In this document: in pieces, positions 8,929 through 17,706 of the stretch
How the letters are laid out: each line of letters opens with the position of its first letter
Position numbering within the stretch: position 1 is the first letter of the stretch
Notes under the pieces: model-generated
Databases searched by the model: none
Seen by the model: the letters and a program-made list of their open reading frames with translations, nothing else
Told to the model about the DNA's origin: nothing
Position numbers and translations under genes: made by a program
NCBI GenBank assembly: GCA_029571125.1
Contig: JAKPTH010000341.1
Coordinates: 1 to 49,210, forward strand
DNA length: 49,210 nucleotides
Reading direction: 5' to 3'
Origin: a bacterium
Lineage (GTDB): Bacteria > Muiribacteriota > UBA9980

Positions 8929-8979
8929 TTGACAGCCGCGTATTGTTTATGATAAAATCGATAGTAGCGAATGGTAGTA
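8929..8979 (+). promoter_or_regulatory. Promoter and GTAG-type operator for the locus B methyltransferase
   Basis: TTGACA (8929-8934), an 18-nt spacer and TAAAAT (8953-8958). The 16-mer GTAGCGAATGGTAGTA follows at 8964-8979, at the expected transcription start. The same 16-mer type recurs at 10724 and 10744. The location suggests repression. Seen directly; function is inferred. Confidence 0.55.
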
Positions 8980-9072
8980 TAAATCCATATATAATCTATT
9001 ATTTGTTAAAGTTATAAAGTAATTTATACATCAATAACTCGGTTATAAACATTCCGAAAGGCGGTAACTTAT

Positions 9073-9753
9073 ATGAAATTTTTCGAGCCACACGAATCGA
9101 TGAAAGAATTCTGCAAAACATCGCGCGAATATTTTTTCGAAGGGTATCAGAACATAGCGCGCGAGGCGGCCGAATGGTTCGGATTGCCGGAACTCTCGCC
9201 CGAAGACAGAATACTCGAATTCGGCGGCGGCGAAGGATTCATAAGCGTTTTTCTTTCGAAGCTCTCGCCCGCCAGGTTCGTTTATATCGACAAAAATCCC
9301 CATGCCGCGGAGCTTGCGCGTAAAAATTACGAAGAAGCCGAGATGCTGGGCCGCTCCGACATAATGGTCTGCGAGGTCGAAAAGGCCGAAATTCCTGAAA
9401 ATTCAATTAAATTTATAGTATCGCGCGGCACCATACAATTCACCGAATATAAGAAAACCCTTTCAAACGTCGTGCGGTGGCTCGCCCCCGGCGGCATAGC
9501 TTTTATAGGCTGCGGGTTCGGTCTTAACCTGACCGACGAATACCGTAAAAAAGTAAATGAATTTCTGGCAAAAAAAGAAAAGGAAAACATCGATACTCAG
9601 TCCGATAAATTCGAGGAAGTGATGTTCGAAGGCTACCGGCATCTTATCGATAATTACTTCGACGACCGGCTCGAATACGTAAAGGCGCTGAATCTGAACG
9701 GGTTCTTCTTCGAGATCAAAAAAGCCGAAAGATTAAAAACCCATACGGCATAG
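9073..9753 (+). CDS. Class I SAM-dependent methyltransferase (locus B)
   Basis: 226 aa. The SAM-binding glycine motif is ILEFGGGEGFI, followed by strand-2 acidic VYIDKNPHA. The core ends with a WLAPGGIAFIGCGFG strand-loop typical of small-molecule methyltransferases. AAAGGCGG precedes the ATG by 8 nt. It is not a close copy of the locus A methyltransferase, so the two are probably different family members recruited to similar loci. It is convergent with the HTH regulator. The substrate is unknown; a ligand-modifying role is inferred from context only. Confidence 0.75.
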   Translation: MKFFEPHESMKEFCKTSREYFFEGYQNIAREAAEWFGLPELSPEDRILEFGGGEGFISVFLSKLSPARFVYIDKNPHAAELARKNYEEAEMLGRSDIMVCEVEKAEIPENSIKFIVSRGTIQFTEYKKTLSNVVRWLAPGGIAFIGCGFGLNLTDEYRKKVNEFLAKKEKENIDTQSDKFEEVMFEGYRHLIDNYFDDRLEYVKALNLNGFFFEIKKAERLKTHTA

Positions 9754-9800
9754 CATTTAGCCGTTGCGGTCAAAAAGCCTTAAGTCCATGAAAAATCTTT

Positions 9801-10436
9801 TTAAAAAAATCGCGTGATGCAGGTGCCGATGACCTCGGTCTTGAGCCTGCCCTTGACGCCGCCGTGTTCGGCGGGAATGTCGTAGATGCTCTTCGGCGTT
9901 TTAAGCGGCGTGAGCACCTTAAATTTCGTGATGGAATTCTTTCCTTTAATAGTCAAAAAATCTATATATTTTTCTTTTTTTAAGATGACGAGAACCTTGT
10001 GAAGGGTCTGCCTGGTGAGCCCGGTTATCTCGTGCAGCTCGTCGATACGGAAATCGAAAAACACGCCGGCTTTTTCGTTTTCAAGGCAGTCGAGTTCTAT
10101 AATTTTTTTCATGACCAGCCATGTCGCGACGCCGTATTTTGAGTTGAGATAGCCCGGCAGCCCGCTGTATTCGATCCAGCGCGGAAAACGGCTGCAGTTT
10201 TCGGATGTTTTGGTTTCGGCCACGGCGGAGTATTTAGCAAGATTATCGACGCGGTTGATATAATCGACCACGCTCGATTCTGGTATCTTCCACATCTTAG
10301 GAGTCAGCTTGATTCCGAAGACCAGTCCCGAACGAAGCTTTCGGCGAAGGACCTCGGAGTTCATCTGAAGCCTTTCGGCGGCCTCCTCAACAGTAAATAA
10401 CTTTTCTATGCTATCTTTTTTCTTCCCGTCAATCAT
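9801..10436 (-). CDS. Helix-turn-helix regulator with excisionase-like N-terminus
   Basis: 211 aa. Residues 12-60 (LFTVEEAAERLQMNSEVLRRKLRSG, then MWKIPESSVVDYI) match the HTH_17/MerR-excisionase fold. Residues 85-165 look like a second winged-helix domain, with IDELHEITGLTRQTLHKVLVILKKEKYI as a helix-turn-helix and wing. The C-terminal 40 residues are unassigned. It lies between the locus B methyltransferase and exbB, reading leftward, with a partial GTAG-type motif before its start (10467-10475). I infer that it is the local repressor or activator recognising the GTAG-type 16-mer. The ribosome-binding site is weak (GGTG). Confidence 0.65.
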   Translation of the reverse strand: MIDGKKKDSIEKLFTVEEAAERLQMNSEVLRRKLRSGLVFGIKLTPKMWKIPESSVVDYINRVDNLAKYSAVAETKTSENCSRFPRWIEYSGLPGYLNSKYGVATWLVMKKIIELDCLENEKAGVFFDFRIDELHEITGLTRQTLHKVLVILKKEKYIDFLTIKGKNSITKFKVLTPLKTPKSIYDIPAEHGGVKGRLKTEVIGTCITRFF

Positions 10437-10779
10437 ATATCACCAGATTTTTATTTTTTTTATAGATAATACTACAAATAAATTAATTTATCAATAACTA
10501 ATTTAAGTTCTGCGCCCCGGCAAAGCCTGCCGCGAGAGCAACGAATCATCCGTAAAACTTCCATATATTCCGATTACAACAAAAGCCTTGTTTCATGTTA
10601 ATTTTACATTAACATTTAAAAATCTTTTTAAAAATCCAGTTAAAACAAGAGTTTTTTAAACACATGCAAAATTAACACTACTATTCGCGTTGACAAAGAA
10701 AGGTTTTTTTGATAAAATTAAAAGTAGTAAATAGTAGCATTGTGTAGTGAATAGTATTAAATCTACAGAAAGGCCCTTT
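10437..10779. other. Regulatory intergenic region before exbB
   Basis: No gene is visible. The region is AT-rich and holds a partial motif TAATACTAC at 10467-10475, a reverse-strand GTAG-type site at 10676-10691, the promoter at 10690-10718 and two forward sites at 10724-10759. A small GGCAAAGCC hairpin lies near 10520. Confidence 0.5.
10676..10759 (+). promoter_or_regulatory. Promoter of the ExbB/TonB operon with three GTAG-type operator sites
   Basis: TTGACA (10690-10695), 17-nt spacer, TAAAAT (10713-10718). GTAGTAAATAGTAGCA at 10724-10739 and GTAGTGAATAGTATTA at 10744-10759 start exactly 20 bp apart, two helical turns. A degenerate inverted copy abuts the -35 box (10676-10691). The layout suggests cooperative repressor binding around the start site. 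Confidence 0.6.
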
Positions 10780-11391
10780 ATGTTTCAACTTAACGAGATC
10801 ATTAAATACATAAGCCCGGTGATAATTTTTCTGGCGGCACTATCCGTCGTCACGCTGTCGTTTTATCTTGAAAGGCTCTTTACCATAGCCGCTTTCAGCC
10901 GCAGGACGCGCGCGGGAGTATCGGATGTTGGCGAGTTAGTCAAAAATCACGCTGGCAGAGAACGCGATGAGATCGCCAAAAAAACCTTCGAGCGCCTCAT
11001 TTCAAAACCCGAATTCGCCGTCGGCGGCGCGGAAAGTTCGCTCCGGCATTACAGGGTCGAACTGGACGAGGCCGTCGAGAACCTTCGAATTTCAATCGTC
11101 AAGATAGGTTCTGTGGCCGCTCTTTCTCCGTATATCGGACTTTTCGGCACTGTAATAGGGATCATGAATTCGTTCTCGGAAATCTACAGGACCGGCACTT
11201 CGAATTTCGCTTATGTATCTAAGGGAATATCGGAGGCTCTGGTGGCGACGGCCGTCGGCCTTTTTCTGGCCATCACGGCGTCTTTCTGTTACAACCATCT
11301 GTCGGCGAGGCTGCGGGCGGTTAACAACGAAAAAAATTCGGCGCTCGAGCGGATCGGTATAATGATCGAAAGCAGGAGGCTCAATGACTGA
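10780..11391 (+). CDS. exbB: ExbB/TolQ/MotA-family proton channel subunit
   Basis: 203 aa from the ATG at 10780, which has an AAAGG site; the GTG at 10747 would place 11 unlikely residues in front. Three membrane segments lie at about residues 8-30, 95-120 and 140-165. The family block GLFGTVIGIMNSF, followed by SKGISEALVATAVGLFLAITA, marks the MotA/TolQ/ExbB domain. It forms the proton-conducting inner-membrane complex with ExbD that energises TonB. It overlaps exbD by 8 nt, showing translational coupling. ExbB rather than TolQ is chosen because tonB and a receptor follow. Confidence 0.88.
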   Translation: MFQLNEIIKYISPVIIFLAALSVVTLSFYLERLFTIAAFSRRTRAGVSDVGELVKNHAGRERDEIAKKTFERLISKPEFAVGGAESSLRHYRVELDEAVENLRISIVKIGSVAALSPYIGLFGTVIGIMNSFSEIYRTGTSNFAYVSKGISEALVATAVGLFLAITASFCYNHLSARLRAVNNEKNSALERIGIMIESRRLND

Positions 11392-11791
11392 TCACAGGGA
11401 TGATGACGAACTGACCGGCATAAATATAACCCCGTTCACCGACGTAGTGCTCGTGCTTTTGATAATATTCATGGTCGCGGCGCCGCAGATACAAAAAAAC
11501 GCTCTGGACGTGAAACTGCCGAAAGCGGCGGCGGGCGAAAGCTCAACTGCGGCGGATAATCGCAGGGTGCACGAGATAGCCGTAACGGGCGGCGATACGA
11601 TACGCTTCAACGACACGACGATGGAGATAGCGGTTTTTGAAAAAAAACTCATGGAAAAAGCTTTATACGGGCCCGACGATATTTTCGCCGTTTCAGCCGA
11701 CGCCGGTGCGCCTTACCAGAGGGTCGTGAGCGTGCTGGATATCATGCGGCGCTGCAAGGTGGAAAACGTGGCGTTAAGAACCGAATTATAG
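11384..11791 (+). CDS. exbD: ExbD/TolR-family energy transducer subunit
   Basis: 135 aa. A short acidic cytoplasmic N-terminus leads to NITPFTDVVLVLLIIFMVAAP, with the single membrane helix and the essential proton-carrying Asp at residue 20. The periplasmic domain ends with VVSVLDIMRRCKVENVALRTE, as expected of the family. It partners with ExbB and TonB. It starts inside the exbB stop and ends 13 nt before tonB. Confidence 0.88.
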   Translation: MTDHRDDDELTGINITPFTDVVLVLLIIFMVAAPQIQKNALDVKLPKAAAGESSTAADNRRVHEIAVTGGDTIRFNDTTMEIAVFEKKLMEKALYGPDDIFAVSADAGAPYQRVVSVLDIMRRCKVENVALRTEL

Positions 11792-11804
11792 AAAGAGGCC
11801 GCCG

Positions 11805-12725
11805 ATGAAAGACTGCTCGAAAACGGCCGGAACACGGCCGCACGAAATAAACGCGCCTTTATTCGCGTTATTGTTGATTTACTCGCTGGTTCTGCACGCT
11901 TCAGCCGTCGCGGCTTTCGCCGTATATTTCGAAAGGCGGCCGGAACGCCTCGAACTTGCCGGCAATATCAAAATACCGTATTCGCCGATCGTTTCGCTAA
12001 CCGGCAGAAAAGGCAACACATACGACCGGTCGAAAATAAGCGTGAAGATCGCAGCCGTATCGAAAACAGTCTTTGATCTGGAAGGCAAAATAAATTCAGC
12101 GCGCGCCGAAATAGAAATAATGATAGAAAAATTCAAGCGCAGGACGAAAGCCGAACCCCGAAAAGCCTCCCGGAAAAAGCCGCAGGCCGATAAAGACGGC
12201 ATTAAAAACTCCGGAAAACGAAAGCTAACAGTTAACGCTTACCGGGCCGTGGCTGAATCGAACGCGGTCGAAAGCGCCGGCGCGAAGACGGCGGAAAGCG
12301 GCGCGGCCTGCTCGTCAGGAGACCCTGAGAACGCTCACACGCCGGAAGTTTTCGGCAATATGTCCGGAAACGACGCCGTAGGCGAAAAACTCTCCGGCGC
12401 GCCGCACGGCGAGGCCGACGCTGCCATAAAAGCGTCGAAGATAGATGTTTTCAATTCCGTCGTAAGGGAAAAAATAATGAGTAACGTCAGATACCCCGAG
12501 CGCTGCCGCAGGCTCGAGGTCGAAGGCACGGTCAGGCTGAAGTTCGAAATAACTCCAGGCGGCGATATCGGATGTATTGAAATAGCCGATTCGTCCGGCT
12601 GCAGTGAGATAGATGAAGCCGCCGTCGAAGCGGTGAAGGCCGCGAGACCTTTCATCCCTTTCCCCGACGGTGTCAATAAGAATATATCATTTTCAATTCC
12701 GCTAAATTATAAATTAAGGAGATGA
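11805..12725 (+). CDS. tonB: TonB energy transducer
   Basis: 306 aa. One N-terminal membrane anchor (about residues 22-45) is followed by a long charged, Lys/Ala-rich periplasmic linker (about 110-210, with RRTKAEPRKASRKKPQ). The C-terminal TonB domain covers about 220-306, with YPERCRRLEVEGTVRLKFEITPGGDIG and ending IPLNYKLRR. The linker is not the usual Pro-rich type. It transfers proton-motive energy to the outer-membrane receptors. It is the only TonB in the window, so it may serve both receptors. GAAAGAGG precedes the ATG. Confidence 0.88.
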   Translation: MKDCSKTAGTRPHEINAPLFALLLIYSLVLHASAVAAFAVYFERRPERLELAGNIKIPYSPIVSLTGRKGNTYDRSKISVKIAAVSKTVFDLEGKINSARAEIEIMIEKFKRRTKAEPRKASRKKPQADKDGIKNSGKRKLTVNAYRAVAESNAVESAGAKTAESGAACSSGDPENAHTPEVFGNMSGNDAVGEKLSGAPHGEADAAIKASKIDVFNSVVREKIMSNVRYPERCRRLEVEGTVRLKFEITPGGDIGCIEIADSSGCSEIDEAAVEAVKAARPFIPFPDGVNKNISFSIPLNYKLRR

Positions 12726-12731
12726 TGCAGG

Positions 12732-14885
12732 TTGGAGTTCATCAAAAAGCTGGATACCACAAGCAGGTCGATTTTACTGAGGACGGCGGCGATAAAAATA
12801 GCCTCCGCGTTTTTGATCCTGGCTTTCGCCGCGGGCGAAGTTCCCGCCATGGCGGGCGAATGGAAAGAAGGAGCGATAAAAAACGGCAAAACCATAGAAC
12901 TCAATTCCATTTCGGTTTTAGGCGAAAAGATCTATGACCCCGTCGCCGAACCGACAGCCGTTCCGCTCAACAACTCGACATTCACCGAAACCATCGGCAG
13001 AAAGGCTATCGAGCTTCGCAACCCTTTCACCGCTACGGAACTCATATCGTTTATAAGCCCGTCGGTCCTCAGAAGCAATCAAAACCGAAAATACAAAAGT
13101 TTTTTCGATATAAGGGGCGGCAAGGCCTCGCTCATACTCGACGGTTTCGTCGTACAGGACGGCAGTTCCAACTCTGGAATACGCGGCGACGACAGGCTGC
13201 TCGAATTTTTAAACCCTGACGTCATAGAATCGGTCGAAGTCATGAAGGATTCGACGGCGCTCATATACGGCGGGGCGAAGGGCGGAGCTATTTATATCAG
13301 GACGAGAAAACCAGAAAAAAAGCATAACCGCTTGAAACTCGAACTCGGCACATTCGGCGAATTCACCACTAAGCTGAGCTTAACCGATATCATCGACAAA
13401 AAGTCCTCCTATTTCGCGGCGTTCAACAAAAGAAAATTCGACGGCCCTGACGGCAAGAACGCCTCATTTAACGATACCGGCGCATTCATTAAATATTTCT
13501 ACTCGCCGACCAGCCACGACGATTTCGTTTTCACCTATAACAGCGAGACCGGCATGTACCAGATCCCGATCGACGAGCCGGAGGCTTCGGGCCAGTTCAA
13601 GCTCGCGGCCGGCATCGATCCTAAAACATACTCCATCGTTATCGACCCGCGCTATGGCTGGAGCTACGAACCGTGGAAGAATAACTTCGCCGACCTCAAC
13701 TACACTAAAAAATGGAACTCGCGCCAGAGCACCAATTTCCAGCTGTCGCGGCTCGAGGTCACAAACGACTTCCACAACCCGCGCGGCTCGGGCGCGACCC
13801 CGCTCGGACATATCGACGGTCATCACGTTCTGGAGACCACCAACGCCATGGCGCTGCGTCATACAATCAAAACCGGCGGCGGCGTTATATACAGAATGGG
13901 CTACTCGCTCGACCACTGGTACAATCCGACCGGCAAGCTCTACTGGGAGAAAATGAGCAACGAAGATAAAAAGCACACTATGTACCTTCAGACCGAAGTC
14001 CCGCTTTCGGGCGACCGGCTCATGCTCGACGCCGGCTACAGGCGAGACCGCCGCTACATAATCAGGGAGCAAAAATCCAGGACCCCCGCCGGAAAGGCGC
14101 TCGCGCCCATAACCGACCGGTGGGAAGATCCCAGAAACAGCGTCTCGACCGGCCTCACCTGGAAAGCGACTAAAAACGACACGCTTTCATTCAGATACGC
14201 GTCGCTCGTGATGACGCCGGTGGACCGCACGGCGACCCAGAGCGGCGCCGGCCTCGCCGACGAAACGGACAAAATAATCAACTTCGGCGTGGAGCATAAA
14301 TTCAAAAACGCCTCCAGACCGACTTCGTTCGAATTGAATATCTTCAAAAACGACATGACAGACTCCATCGTCGACGACGGCACGAAGTTCATCGACGCGG
14401 CTAAAACCACCGTCATGAGGGTATTCAAAAATACCGACACTGTTTCACGCGGCGGCGAGCTCAAGTTGAATACGAAATTGAGCGACTTGTTCGATTTCTC
14501 CATCGGAGCGGGCCTGGCATCTTATTCGCCCGACCTCACGACCAGGCCGAAGAAAAATTACATCGCCGAATTGAAGTACGAAAACGGCCGGACCGGAGTT
14601 TCGGCAGGCCTCTACGGACGCTTCGTCGGTGCCTTCGACTCTTCCGCTTCCTACAACTTCAAGGACGCGGCGAATAAGACCGTAAACAGGACGCTTGCAA
14701 ACTATCGGCTCGGCAACTTCTGGGACCTCGGCTTCAGCATTTCGAAGAAGCTTACCCCCGGCGACGAACACTCGCCGAAAATATCACTTACAGTGCGCAA
14801 CCTCCTCGATAAAAATTACGAAACGATGCCGCTCGCGCCCGACTTCGGCAGGCGCGCAACGCTCGGCTACGAGATCGACTTTTAA
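12732..14885 (+). CDS. TonB-dependent outer-membrane receptor (locus B)
   Basis: 717 aa from a TTG start, with AAGGAG about 10 nt upstream. ATG codons at 12722 and 12725 lie in other frames, so the TTG is the best fit. A signal peptide (about residues 1-42, ending AMAG) is followed by ELNSISVLGEK, a TonB-box-like region. The plug carries FFDIRGGKASLILDGFVVQDG and VIESVEVMKDSTALIYGGAKGGAIYIRTRKP. The beta-barrel ends in an aromatic-terminated strand (LGYEIDF). It differs clearly from the locus A receptor, so a different ligand is likely. It is co-transcribed with exbB-exbD-tonB. Confidence 0.92.
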   Translation: MEFIKKLDTTSRSILLRTAAIKIASAFLILAFAAGEVPAMAGEWKEGAIKNGKTIELNSISVLGEKIYDPVAEPTAVPLNNSTFTETIGRKAIELRNPFTATELISFISPSVLRSNQNRKYKSFFDIRGGKASLILDGFVVQDGSSNSGIRGDDRLLEFLNPDVIESVEVMKDSTALIYGGAKGGAIYIRTRKPEKKHNRLKLELGTFGEFTTKLSLTDIIDKKSSYFAAFNKRKFDGPDGKNASFNDTGAFIKYFYSPTSHDDFVFTYNSETGMYQIPIDEPEASGQFKLAAGIDPKTYSIVIDPRYGWSYEPWKNNFADLNYTKKWNSRQSTNFQLSRLEVTNDFHNPRGSGATPLGHIDGHHVLETTNAMALRHTIKTGGGVIYRMGYSLDHWYNPTGKLYWEKMSNEDKKHTMYLQTEVPLSGDRLMLDAGYRRDRRYIIREQKSRTPAGKALAPITDRWEDPRNSVSTGLTWKATKNDTLSFRYASLVMTPVDRTATQSGAGLADETDKIINFGVEHKFKNASRPTSFELNIFKNDMTDSIVDDGTKFIDAAKTTVMRVFKNTDTVSRGGELKLNTKLSDLFDFSIGAGLASYSPDLTTRPKKNYIAELKYENGRTGVSAGLYGRFVGAFDSSASYNFKDAANKTVNRTLANYRLGNFWDLGFSISKKLTPGDEHSPKISLTVRNLLDKNYETMPLAPDFGRRATLGYEIDF

Positions 14886-14899
14886 AGGACGGTAAAATT

Positions 14900-15451
14900 A
14901 TGTTAAAAAAAGCACCTGAAATAAAATCAGGCCGAAAAATCTCTTGCGGCAACGAAAATAAAGGTAAAACAAATACGGCTCAAAAAGACGCCGATATTCT
15001 CTACGCATTCAAGCCCGTCGGATTCGTGAGACGCGAGGGCGCCTCTGAACGCGTAGATTGGAGCGATCTTGGCTCGGTATCGCGGATCGAGATTCTCCCG
15101 CGTTACGCTCCCGCCCTCGACGGCCTGGAAGAATATTCGCATATAATAATATTTTTCGTCTTCCACAAAAGAAAGACGGTAAAACTAACCCAGCGCCCTG
15201 AAAACAAAAGGCGCAATCCCGAAGTCGGCATCTTCTGCACCAACTCGGAAAAAAGGCCGAACCCTCTAGGAATGACCGTTGTGCGGCTGTTTAAGGCAGA
15301 AGGCAATATCCTCACGGTGAGCGGCCTTGACGCGCTCGACGGCACGCCCGTAATAGACATCAAGCCTTACGCCGGTTTTGAAGAGGAGGCGCCAGAATAC
15401 CTTATTCCCGGCTGGCTGATGAACATATGGGAAAGGCAACATTCTTCGTAA
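14900..15451 (+). CDS. TrmO/TsaA-like protein in metal locus B
   Basis: 183 aa. The TrmO (YaeB, formerly TsaA) beta-barrel fold is shown by FKPVGFVR near residue 36, LDGLEEYSHIIIFFVFHK, RPNPLGMTVVRL and LDGTPVIDIKPY. Characterised TrmO uses SAM to methylate the t6A base of tRNA. Here the gene is embedded between a receptor and a binding protein (14 nt after the receptor). Members in such loci may act on another substrate; that is inference. The first 30 residues are a basic extension rather than a signal peptide. A second copy is at 22400-22894. Confidence 0.8.
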   Translation: MLKKAPEIKSGRKISCGNENKGKTNTAQKDADILYAFKPVGFVRREGASERVDWSDLGSVSRIEILPRYAPALDGLEEYSHIIIFFVFHKRKTVKLTQRPENKRRNPEVGIFCTNSEKRPNPLGMTVVRLFKAEGNILTVSGLDALDGTPVIDIKPYAGFEEEAPEYLIPGWLMNIWERQHSS

Positions 15452-15588
15452 CGGCTCAAGCTCGAAGCCCGTTCGAGCGTTCGAAATAAAACTTTGTTTT
15501 TCGTTTTTGCGGGTCAATATCAAATAGCGCTATAGAGCGCCATATAAATTTTCAATTAATAAATGCCAAATAATTCAAGGAGTGTTTT

Positions 15589-16680
15589 ATGTCAAAAAGA
15601 ATCGTAACGGTGATTATCGCCCTGCTGTTGATGTTATTCGCGCCCGGCCCCGGAGCGGCCGAAACTAAAAACGCGGCGCCGGTCCCATATCAGGGACTCG
15701 ACTTCGCCTCCGAACTGAAAGGCGCGCCGGAGCGCATAATCCCCCTTTTTCCGCAATCGCTCGGCCTGATATATCTTTTCAGCGAGCAGAAAAACGTGGT
15801 CGGAATGCCGTTCACGAAAGTGAGGGTCTCCCTTCATAAAGGCGGGTTCTTCTCGCAGGCGGACCGCGCCGTAATGCTAAAAAAAGACATAGGATATCCC
15901 GGAATGCCAAACATAGAAAGCCTGATCGGGTTCAAGCCGGACCTCATAATAACGCCGTCGAACTTCCACATGAAGGCCAACCGGTTCCTCGACGATATGA
16001 AGATACCGCAGCTGCGCGTGCACGGAACTTTCTCGAAAACGCAGCACTGGCTTGAAGCGGTCGAAAACTTTGGAAAGATAGTCCATAAGGACGAACAGGC
16101 GAAAAAATATATCGACTATTTCGAATCGAAATTGGAGCTGGTCCGCGGGCGCGTCAAAAAGGCCGCGCCGGAACGCAGGATAAAAGTCGCGCACCTGGTA
16201 AAGACGGGAAACAAATATACAGCATACGGTCAGAAATCCAGCTTCGTAAAGAGCTTTTTGAACGATATCGGCTGCGAGGTCATGGGATTCGACGGCAAAG
16301 ACAACGCCGAAACGCCGCTTTCGCAGGAAGAGATCATAAAATTCGACCCGGACTTCATATTCATCGAATCGATAACGCACGCCGGTGGAAAGGTGAAAGC
16401 GGACCTTACAGAAGGTTTCTGGCCGAGGCTTTCCGCTTACAGGAACGGCCGCGTTTATTTCGTGCCCATCGACGACGAAAGCGCGTTCCTCACATGTTGG
16501 TATTTTAATCTGGCGGCGCCGCTCGGCATACTCTGGACGGCTAAAACTATATATCCGCAGCTGTTCGAAGATGTCGACATTGACGCCGAAGCCGACCGGT
16601 TTTATATGGAATTTTTGAAAATAGACCGCAGGCAGATGCTCCAGGCAAACGAAAGCGTTAAAAAGAGCGCGGGTAAATAA
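15589..16680 (+). CDS. Periplasmic metal-chelate-binding protein (locus B)
   Basis: 363 aa. A signal peptide (about residues 1-25, ending GAAE) is followed by a class III binding fold: ERIIPLFPQSLGLIYLF, NIESLIGFKPDLIITPS, a long connecting helix at about 165-200, and FDPDFIFIES with a GRVYFVPI block in the second lobe. It feeds the FecCD permease 16 nt downstream. AAGGAG sits 6 nt before the ATG. The 137 nt upstream contain a perfect 7-bp hairpin (GCTCGAA/TTCGAGC, 15470-15488) that could be a weak attenuator or terminator. Confidence 0.85.
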   Translation: MSKRIVTVIIALLLMLFAPGPGAAETKNAAPVPYQGLDFASELKGAPERIIPLFPQSLGLIYLFSEQKNVVGMPFTKVRVSLHKGGFFSQADRAVMLKKDIGYPGMPNIESLIGFKPDLIITPSNFHMKANRFLDDMKIPQLRVHGTFSKTQHWLEAVENFGKIVHKDEQAKKYIDYFESKLELVRGRVKKAAPERRIKVAHLVKTGNKYTAYGQKSSFVKSFLNDIGCEVMGFDGKDNAETPLSQEEIIKFDPDFIFIESITHAGGKVKADLTEGFWPRLSAYRNGRVYFVPIDDESAFLTCWYFNLAAPLGILWTAKTIYPQLFEDVDIDAEADRFYMEFLKIDRRQMLQANESVKKSAGK

Positions 16681-16696
16681 AGAAAGCGGAGCACGA

Positions 16697-17695
16697 ATGA
16701 GCGCTAAGGCAAAAGCATGGTTCATAGCCGCATCCATTGCGGCATTTATATCGATCGCGGCGGTTTCGTTCGTCGCCGGCAACTACGGCATCGAATCCGG
16801 TAAGATCGTTTCGTATCTGACCGGCCGCGGGGCGCTGAACGAAAACGAACGCTATATAATATTCGAAGTACGCCTGCCGCGCATAGTCATGGCCTCTCTC
16901 ACGGGAGCGGTCCTTGCGGCGGGCGGCGTCTCGATGCAGGCGATATTCCGCAACCCGCTGGTGAGCCCCTTCGTCATAGGCCTTTCGTCGGGAGCGGCGC
17001 TGGGCGCTGCCGTCGGCATAGTGTATTTGAACGCCTCCGCGGCGGCGATAGAGTCGCTTTCGTTCCTTTTCGGCATAGTAGCCGTTTTCGCGTCGTACCT
17101 GCTGTCCGGTTTCGGACGCGAAACAACGCTGCTGCTGCTCTTCGGCCTGGTAGCGACCTCCTTTTCGCACTCGGTGATAGGCCTGATGCAGTATTTCGCC
17201 GATCCGGAGCACCAGCTTCCTGCGCTCACGTTCTGGATGCTGGGCGGCTTCGACGGCATAACGCTTTCGTCTCTCAAATATTCGGTTCCGGTGATATTGG
17301 TCTGCATGGGCGTTCTGTACGCCTATTCTTATAAAATGAACCTGCTCACGCTCGGCGACGCGGAGGCCAGATCGCTCGGCGTGAACGTCGCGGCCGCGAA
17401 GTTCGCCATAATATTTTTCAGCACGCTCATGGTCTGCTCTTGCGTTTCAAAGGCGGGCGTCATAGGCTGGATAGGGCTTACCGTCCCGCACATCTCACGA
17501 ATAATCCTGGGCCCCGACAACCGTTTCGTTTTCGTTTCATCTTCAATCCTCGGGGCCGCGTTCCTTCTCGCATCGGACGATCTGGCAAGGACGCTCACTC
17601 CGGGCGAGATACCGGTCGGCATAATAACCTCGGCGTTCGGCGCGCCGGTCTTTGCCGCCATACTGTTGAAGTACAGAAAATCCGGATGGAATTGA
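16697..17695 (+). CDS. FecCD-family ABC permease (locus B)
   Basis: 332 aa polytopic permease. Family landmarks are VRLPRIVMASLTGAVLAAGGVSMQAIFRNPLVSPFVIGLSSGAALGA, FWMLGGFDGITL, the cytoplasmic coupling segment LTLGDAEARSLGVNV, and GVIGWIGLTVPHISR near the C-terminus, ending PVGIITSAFGAPVFAAILLK. It assembles with the ATPase at 17707-18504. It is closer to textbook FecCD proteins than the locus A permease. Confidence 0.92.
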   Translation: MSAKAKAWFIAASIAAFISIAAVSFVAGNYGIESGKIVSYLTGRGALNENERYIIFEVRLPRIVMASLTGAVLAAGGVSMQAIFRNPLVSPFVIGLSSGAALGAAVGIVYLNASAAAIESLSFLFGIVAVFASYLLSGFGRETTLLLLFGLVATSFSHSVIGLMQYFADPEHQLPALTFWMLGGFDGITLSSLKYSVPVILVCMGVLYAYSYKMNLLTLGDAEARSLGVNVAAAKFAIIFFSTLMVCSCVSKAGVIGWIGLTVPHISRIILGPDNRFVFVSSSILGAAFLLASDDLARTLTPGEIPVGIITSAFGAPVFAAILLKYRKSGWN

Positions 17696-17706
17696 ACGGA
17701 GTTTAT

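Noticed and set aside
12722-12937. ORF starting at the ATG after AAGGAG, upstream of the locus B receptor
   Set aside because: It has no family features and overlaps the receptor gene, whose own frame has a signal peptide and plug domain; the receptor uses the TTG at 12732.
13464-14072. 202-codon leftward ORF within the locus B receptor
   Set aside because: Complement of a real gene: low-complexity Val/Glu/Arg composition and no start site; a shadow of GC-biased codons.
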